Source of the DNA: Sorghum bicolor
Taxonomy: Eukaryota > Streptophyta > Magnoliopsida > Poales > Poaceae
Length of the DNA stretch: 64,000 bases
Direction: 5' to 3'
NCBI RefSeq assembly: GCF_000003195.3
Contig: NC_012876.2
Location: 3,421,935 to 3,485,934 of the forward strand
The position numbers were made by a program, and so were the translations under genes. Shown here piece after piece: positions 57,561 through 64,000 of the stretch. Under the pieces are notes generated by a model. The model was not told the origin of the DNA. It searched no databases and saw nothing but the letters and a program-made list of their open reading frames with translations. Position 1 is the stretch's first letter; each line of letters opens with the position of its first letter.

Positions 57561-58512
57561 CAGCCGCGTCCTACGGGTCTTCCATGAAGAGCTCCGGCGC
57601 ACGCCCGTCGAATGCTGGAAACGTGTCAAGGGCCTCCACCTAGCTCTAAGATAAGGTTCCGGAATGCAAGGTGTCGAGAAATCCCTTTGGCGCAGATGAA
57701 ATCGGAGCGGCCGGCGGCGCGATCCCCATCCGCTGCATGAGGAGTACCTCGCCTCGACAGGAGGCTGGTGTGTGTGCCAACGGTTGGGCAGCGATCCTTC
57801 TGCTCCTATGTCTGATAGGCAGGGGCAGGGGCCTCCTGGATCTCGCCCTCTGCTGGATAAGCCACTGCTATGTATACCTATTGTCCAATCTATAAGAACA
57901 GAATAATTGCAGGAAATGTGATTAAATTTCAGATACAGTTTACAAGATTGAGAATGTTAGTGTCTGAACTTAGTTTAGTGCGCGCGCTAGGAATTAGCAA
58001 ACATAACCTTCATCAGCGATGTGAAAGAGAACTCTGCTCTGCTGCCATTAGATTCAAAGGAGTTGTTCTTGGCCATGTCTTAAGCAGTACAACTCATCGC
58101 CTACCAGAACAGAGATTACATGTTTTAGATTGTTGGATATGGGGAATTTGTAGTGTGATGCTCTCTCAGCACAAACACTCTCGCTCTTCTTTACGTCATA
58201 CATTTACATAGAGGTCCTCTACAATAGTTTCAGTTGCACCAACATAGATGAATATATTGTGTTTTTATGTTCACTCTGGAGATAGAAAACCCAAAGTCAA
58301 CGGCAGTGGTAAAATCCTCTTTGCTTATGACAAATTGGTGTTGTGCAATAGGAAACTATATCATTAACCTCAAGTTAACACAAATGGTACAGATGGAACT
58401 TCATCGAACTGATATGAGGTCTCCATTTTACCTTCTGTTTAATCTAACATCATGACATGCAAAAGACAATCTAAACGTCATGCCTAACAGAAGCAAGCCT
58501 AACCAACAAAGT

Positions 58513-58990
58513 TTAGTGCTTCTTCTTCATGTGCGGAATGTTGTAATATTGCCCTCCATTTTGCTTCATGATCTCTATCATGCAACTCTGTTGCGTTAGG
58601 AAAATCCTGTTGGACCTATTCGCAGGGTACTCACAAAATGCCTTATCAACCTTTTCAACAATTTTCTCGATGTTTTTTGGAGTCCCCTTGTAAAACAACG
58701 CCTGAACTGCTGCAAAGAAACCAATGTCCAACAAAACTAAGATCGGGTGAGTTTGGCGGCTGGCATGTTAGCCGTATGTCCCACCCATCTACTTGGGCAG
58801 CTTACACAAATGCTGGATCATTTACAGCAATGTGCGTCTTCGCAATGTCCTGTTGGATGAATATTGGCATGCCTCTTTCTTTGGCTGGTCACTTCTCCTT
58901 TATTGCAGGGAGGACTTTGTTGATAAGGAATTGTCGGCTAATTTCCTTGGTAACCGACGTCATGGCCTTTGTAACCAAAACAAGTTGATT
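58513..58990 (-). pseudogene. Mariner-like (MLE) transposase, C-terminal half, decayed
   Basis: On the minus strand the translation, with two nonsense codons and one frame change, gives QLVLVTKAM, then QQDIAKTH, then GWDIRLTCQPPNSPDLS, then LDIGFFAAVQALFYKG, then IFLTQQSCMIEIMKQNGG and YNIPHMKKKH. These are the conserved blocks of plant mariner transposases (Osmar/Soymar group), and the second and third catalytic Asp of the DD39D triad are visible in QQD and SPD. The N-terminal half, with the first Asp and the helix-turn-helix, is missing: LINE sequence begins a few bases beyond 58990. The family cuts and pastes at TA sites and mobilises Stowaway MITEs, of which this window has several. It cannot make an enzyme as it stands. 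Confidence 0.82.
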
Positions 58991-58999
58991 TATTAGTCA

Positions 59000-60985
59000 C
59001 CATTTTCTACATCATCCTTTGATTGAGGATGCAGCCTGCCCGGTGTTGCAATACGCTGATGATACCTTAATCTTTTTCAATGCAACCCCCAAGGCTGTCT
59101 CTATGGTAAAAAAAAACACTCCTATAGATTTTGAACTCGCCACTGGTTTGTCCATCAACTACCATAAAACCACCTTCCTCCCCATTGGCATTGAAGAGAT
59201 CGAGGCTTCTGATCTTGCCAGGATCTTTAGCACCACTGTATCCTCATTCCCTCAAGTCTACCTTGGCCTCCCTCCCTCCCCTCACAAGCTTTCTGTCTTA
59301 GATTGCCAACCAATTATTGCTTCTTGTGACCGCCACCTCTCTGGCTGGCAAGCCTCTCTCCTCAACAGAGCTGGCCACCTTGTCCTCGCTTCTGCTGTTC
59401 TTAGCGCCCTCCCTCTCCATTTTATGTCTGCAATAGGGCTTCACAAAACCATTGTTAAAGCTATTGATTGCCCTCGTAGAGCTTTTTTCTAGACCGGCGA
59501 GGATTCCTTTCATGGTTCCAAATGCTTAGTGGCCTGGGAGAATGTTTGCACTAGTAAAGTTGCTGGGGGTCTTGGTCTGAAGGATCTGGAGCTGCAAAAT
59601 AGATGCCTTCTCCTCAAATTTGTCGACAATTTTTTTCTGGTGAATCTGCCCCTTGGAAGCACTGGCTACTTTCACAAAGACTCCATTTTTTCTGAATCTC
59701 TCCCTCCTCATCTCCTTCCTACCTTTGGAAGATTATTAGCGATGAGCTTAATACCTACCATTGTATCACTTACGTTGAGGTACGTGATGGTTCCACTTCT
59801 TTTTGGTATGACCAGTGGCTTCATCATAAACCCAACTCTATCATCTATCATCTACCAGGAAGATGGAATATATAGATCCAGGATGGCTTCAAAATTTCGG
59901 GTGACAATTGGCTTTTGGCGCATGGGTTTTGTATACGTAAAGCGCGGTGATTTTTGGTAGTGAAATCGTCTTCATGCATGAGTTTGGCACGCGGGCGCTG
60001 CTCCACTTTGGTGTGTGGGCATATAAGAGTGAGGTTGGCGCGTTTTTGCTTAGAGGCATCGCGCGCGGGCGTGGAAGCCAAACCGTTTGCACGCATGAGT
60101 TAATATGTACCTTCGTCTCAGTGAAAATTCTTTAGGCACCTGAGAAACTTAGAAGGAGAGAGTATGATGATTCCTCTCACAAGAAAAAAAACTAGTGCTG
60201 CTTAGAACCAAATGCATCAAAGAATTCAAAGTTCTTTGAGGGTGGCAAATAGGGCACCCAATTGACATGTATGATGCAGAGGGCTCCTAGGCAGCTCCTA
60301 CCCCCGACGTGCATCCCCAGCCGTAAGCATCTAGGATAGCTGCAGTGCTCGGCAAGCTTGCCTGCCCTAGGATCTAGGGAACATGGGCCCTACTTCGCGT
60401 CAAAATCTTCCTATGGCTCGCCATTAGGGGACAGCATTGGATGGCCGACAGGATACGCCGCCACGGTCTACAGGGCACGACCACTGCTACCTCTGCGACC
60501 AAGAACCCGAGACCATCGACCACATCATCGCCTCCTGCTCGTTCTCATGTCAAGTATGGTGGACCATCTTGGCCATTCTTGGGGCCGACGCGTCGCATGT
60601 AGGAGGCGAGACCTTGTTAGCCTGGTGGGACCGCTGGAGACACAGATGGCACGGAGACAAGCAAAAAGGAGCCGACACCTTGTTCGCCTTGGTAGCCTGG
60701 GAGATCTGGAAAGAGCGTAATGCCCGATGCTTCCAGAGCGCCCCTGCCACCATCAGCCAGCTCCTGTCAACCATCAAGCTTACCGGCAACCTCTGGATCG
60801 ACGCCGGGGCTCGAAATCTAGGTTGTCTAGTACGAGAGTAGTTAGCATGAATTAATGCAGGGAGGTTGTGTCTATTGTAATATCTGATAAGCCATCCACC
60901 GCCAGCGCCATGGCGCTCTTGTATAAATTGCTTTTTGCTTAATACAAAGATGCGCAAACCTTTTGCGTATTCGAGAAAAGAAACC
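59000..60985 (+). pseudogene. 5'-truncated LINE (non-LTR retrotransposon) with RT remnant
   Basis: The plus strand starts abruptly inside reverse transcriptase: ACPVLQYADDTLIF carries the YADD catalytic motif, then LSINYHKT, PQVYLGLPPS and LSGWQASLLNRAGH, all standard blocks of plant LINE RT (frame 59019-59492). A stop and frame change follow, then VAWENVCTSKVAGGLGLKDL (59529 on). After a roughly 500-base stretch without clear homology (about 59860-60380) the zinc-binding RT tail (zf-RVT) appears: KIFLWLAIRGQHWMADRI, then CYLCDQEPETIDHIIASC (60380-60841). The 3' end at 60935-60985 is the family tail TTTTGCGTATTCGAG. Endonuclease and most of RT are gone. The start coincides with the break in the mariner gene. 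Confidence 0.82.
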
Positions 60986-62880
60986 AAACAGTCCTAAGAG
61001 AGGATCAGCTGTTCCCCTCCAAGTTTGAATAATATATGCTCTTAGTTGTTCCACAGGCAGTTGGTATTGAGATAGGGAGTAGTGTAAATATAGCCCCACC
61101 AAATCCTAATGCTTTTATACATGCAGCAGTGCAGCATGATATATAGTTCATTTCTCAGTCCCGTATCCCATATATTTATGAGGTATGGTCATTTGAACTC
61201 CATTTCCATCTTAGACGGATATTGTAATAACTTTTGGGAATTGGAGACACCAGGTACTCAAAAAACTGTATGACTTACAGAATTGGATGAAGCACAGATC
61301 AACGCAGCTAGTCTTGGACAACAATGTTGATAAGAAGTTCAGTTTCTTGTACCTAGTAGGGGGCAAAAAGCTGGTGGATACAGAAACATAGAGGGTACCA
61401 GTGGTATTGCCACCAGATAGAAACAGTTTCATTCTTAGCCAGTGTGTTGCCATATGTCTTTTTTTGTGATCAGGGAAAATAGCCTGTGTTTCGTTAAGAG
61501 GATGTGTTGCCATATGTTCTTAGTCGTTTCTGTAAAGAATCTGTGATTTGCATTCAGGAGTCAGGACATACAAAACCCAAGGGCACACAAGAAGCTGGTG
61601 TTGTGTAATGATAATTCTTTCATGGTCGAACGAACTACTGATGGTGATGGGTAACTAATGATTAGTAGTGGAAACAATGTGTGCTGAACAATGAAAGAAT
61701 TCAACAAAATCAGGTGATGCATGAATGAAACGGATTTATGCACAATTGATAATTGGGGACACTTGGAAGAAATTGAGGGAAATTGATGAAAAACAGAATA
61801 ATGTTGCTAAACTAACCAAAAACTAACTATATTTATGCACATATCTTGACACCATTTTGGGACACTTGGAAGAAATTGAGGGAAATTGATGAAAAACAGA
61901 ATAATGTTGCTAAACTAACCAAAAACTAACTATATTTACGCACATCTCTTGACACCATTTTTATAGCACACAGGCTGTTATGATTTGGCTATCTTCTAAG
62001 TATTACGAGACATGAAGGTATGTTTACAAGCATAACGAAGTCACTTGACTGTAGGAATTAGTCCACTCTTGACCCTCAAAAAATTAGTCCACTCTTTGAA
62101 TTTTGAGTCAACCTTCAGGCTCAATCCACTCTCGACATTAAGTGGAGTCATTGAATGCACGGCCCTGCTTATATTAGCAACGTCATGTGGAGTGTAGCTT
62201 GTGGTCGTGCCTTGTGACCCGTAGTAATGTAGGAGCTTAATAGCTCGAGAGCTATAATTGTTGGAGGATGATGGAAGCGTTTTTAATTTGCAGAGGACTC
62301 ATCCAATCCAATAATCCAGTGGCCACCAAAGCTAAGCTTGTGCTCCAGCTGAACTATGCATAAGAATCTTAGTCAAGTTTAAACCTAGCATGGGGGTTGT
62401 ATGAACCCAGCAGCAGATCACATAACTGGGATCTTAATTAAGTCATCTAACAAGATGTTGACATGACATTCTATCCGCAGTATATGGCCCATCATAAGAC
62501 CGTCATGAAACCACTGTCCTCCAGGAAGTCGAAGGTTTTAAATCACTACCAGGCACCATCAAGTCCAAGGTCTCAAGATGAGTGGAATACTTCAACCTCA
62601 TCTGTCATGCATGTAAAAAAAATTAATGGCAATCTGATCTACAACGGTTCAATCAAGATTAGCGCTAAACTTTTGATATATATCTCCATATTGACACAGT
62701 GTAGACTAGTGCTTGACTATTGTAATACAAAAATTACTTAGAGCAAAGAGCCCAACCTGACAATTGTCTGGATGGACAGGGTCATTTATTTATACACCTT
62801 ATTTCCAGCTACCATTATGTTTCTATAACTGATTTTGCATATTCATGTATGGGGCCTTTTGGGGTGTGGTTAATATTGTA
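60986..62880. other. Intergenic DNA with one recent tandem duplication
   Basis: 61756-61858 and 61859-61961 are listed separately. No other repeat, open frame of interest or RNA gene is supported. Confidence 0.5.
61756..61961. repeat. 103-bp tandem duplication, nearly identical
   Basis: GGGACACTTGGAAGAAATTG starts at 61756 and at 61859. The units differ at about three positions, so the event is young compared with the other duplications in this part of the window. Confidence 0.9.
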
Positions 62881-63099
62881 CTCTTTCCGACCCAAATTAT
62901 TATTCATTTCGGCTTTGTCCTTAGTCAAGTTTCTCTAAATTTAACCATATTTTTTAACAAATTATATAACATTTAAAATTTTAAATAATGTTCTATGAAA
63001 CTAATCTTGTTCTACATGTTATTACATATTTCTACAAATCTGGTTAAAGTTGATCCGAGACAAAGTGAAAATGATTCTCAAAATCTATGCGCCCTCTCG
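62881..63099. mobile_element. Stowaway-like MITE, degenerate
   Basis: TA (62879-62880) precedes CTCTTTCCGACCC and TA (63100-63101) follows the right end, which reads CGAGAGGGCGC inward. The interior has the usual AT-rich Stowaway content. The terminal repeats are diverged. Confidence 0.55.
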
Positions 63100-64000
63100 T
63101 AGAATTTTAGTTTCAAAACCACAAAAGATATGATTCTAGATGATAGAAAATTAATTGTTCATCTGATTTTTAGTGTCTTCTTACCTTAAGTTCAACACTA
63201 AGTTACAATACTGTATGTGCCAGACAAACACTACTAAATGAATCATATATTCATCTTTCTTCAATTGAACTACATGGTACATGCATTGTTTGCTGAGTAG
63301 TTTCTCCAAAATAGAATTATCGAGTCAGTCATGAGCACTGTGCTTTTGGCTCTTGCTGTAACTTTTGCTCCAAAGAAAAAGAGAGTTGGCAGCATAAATC
63401 ATGTATTGTATCCCATGAGCACTGAGTAGTTTCTCCAAAGCTATTATAACTCTGAACTAGCGTTGAATCCGTGCCAAACGGCCCCTACCAATACGAACTT
63501 CCAATCCTTCAACGCAATTTCTACCAGACAGGACTTGGTCTAGCAGCGGCCTGAATTGAAAAACCATACATTCTTATTTTTATTATGTGAAGATGCATTA
63601 TGTATTCCTCTCTCTTTATTTTTTTTGTGAGACCAAGTTACACAAGCAAACACTTACAAACACGAGCGCACACTCACCCCTATAAATGTATGTACGCACA
63701 CTTTACCCCTATGAGCACCTCCGATGAACCGAGTTGGACCGGCAAAATCTCAAGATTGACGAAGTCACCACAGGCGGGCGTCTCGTTGTTGACGGGCACG
63801 TTGCCTACCACTGAAAGCATAATGCCGTTAAATCCTAGAATAAATCCAGGAAAATACGAGCATCCGTGCAAGTCATGAATTTGAATCCGGGTGGGTAGAA
63901 CTCAACTAGCTGATATATGATCAGTTCACCCTCTCTCTTTAATTGAACTATGCATCCTTCACCAATTAATTTGCTACAAACTGATTAATAAAATCTTAGA
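63100..64000. other. Intergenic DNA with two repeat relatives
   Basis: 63180-63550 is a weak relative of the 52330 and 54070 segments (shared: CGAACTT.CAATC.TTC, TTCTACCAGACAG-like strings). About 63620-63890 is a copy of the dispersed repeat also at 24605-24755. No gene is seen. Confidence 0.5.

Larger units (their letters stand above)
55501..58512. other. Intergenic DNA with transposon fragments
   Basis: Apart from the CACTA-type repeat cluster (55895-56220) and a LINE tail (57376-57560), which are listed separately, I see no gene. Short frames at 57671-57895 and 57870-58211 have no domain and lie next to LINE debris. Confidence 0.5.

Noticed and set aside
57671..58211. Short plus-strand frames that could be small genes
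   Set aside because: They sit in LINE and intergenic debris, have no domain, and lack promoter or splice signals.

Overview
This window is nuclear DNA from a grass, most likely Sorghum or a close Andropogoneae relative. The evidence is a very GC-rich intronless gene beside AT-rich intergenic DNA, spliced genes with GT-AG introns, a dense load of grass transposon families (Ty3/gypsy with a tRNA-iMet primer site, CACTA, hAT, mariner, LINE, Stowaway and Tourist MITEs), and no prokaryotic signals. The species call is inference.

Layout. 1-7728 is most of a non-autonomous, minus-strand Ty3/gypsy element with about 3.1 kb LTRs. It is inserted in the end of a CACTA transposon (copy A, minus strand, from 7729). 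Only A's TNPA/Ulp1-type gene (8109-12143) is left in the window. After an AT-rich, tandemly duplicated spacer comes a second CACTA of the same family (copy B, plus strand, 13570-22424). B carries a small GRF zinc-finger gene, a frameshifted TNP2 transposase and a TNPA/Ulp1-type gene that is fused to TNP2 by a deletion and broken by a hAT insertion. A and B form a large inverted repeat (about 4.4 kb arms).

22425-29700 is intergenic DNA full of MITEs, including a complete 784-bp CACTA-derived element with a CAT target duplication. 29956-31485 is an intronless chloroplast-type class-3 lipase (phospholipase A1, DAD1-like) gene with a clear TATA box. 31486-37238 is intergenic. 37239-45221 (minus) is a ten-exon alpha/beta-hydrolase gene (DUF676 putative serine esterase); its introns are swollen by tandem duplications, a Stowaway hairpin and LINE tails. 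48286-51145 (plus) is a three-exon MYB-related transcription factor gene with a zinc knuckle and a SHAQKYF repeat (MYBS3/KUA1 type). 51146-64000 has no confident host gene: diverged segmental duplications, a CACTA subterminal-repeat cluster, a decayed mariner transposase and a 5'-truncated LINE.

The three host genes have no evident joint function. The most unusual material is in the CACTA pair: a transposon-borne GRF zinc-finger/membrane-anchor protein, a Ulp1-like protease with a complete catalytic set, several stop codons of the C-to-T type, and the large inverted repeat. I found no CRISPR array, rRNA gene or intact canonical tRNA gene.
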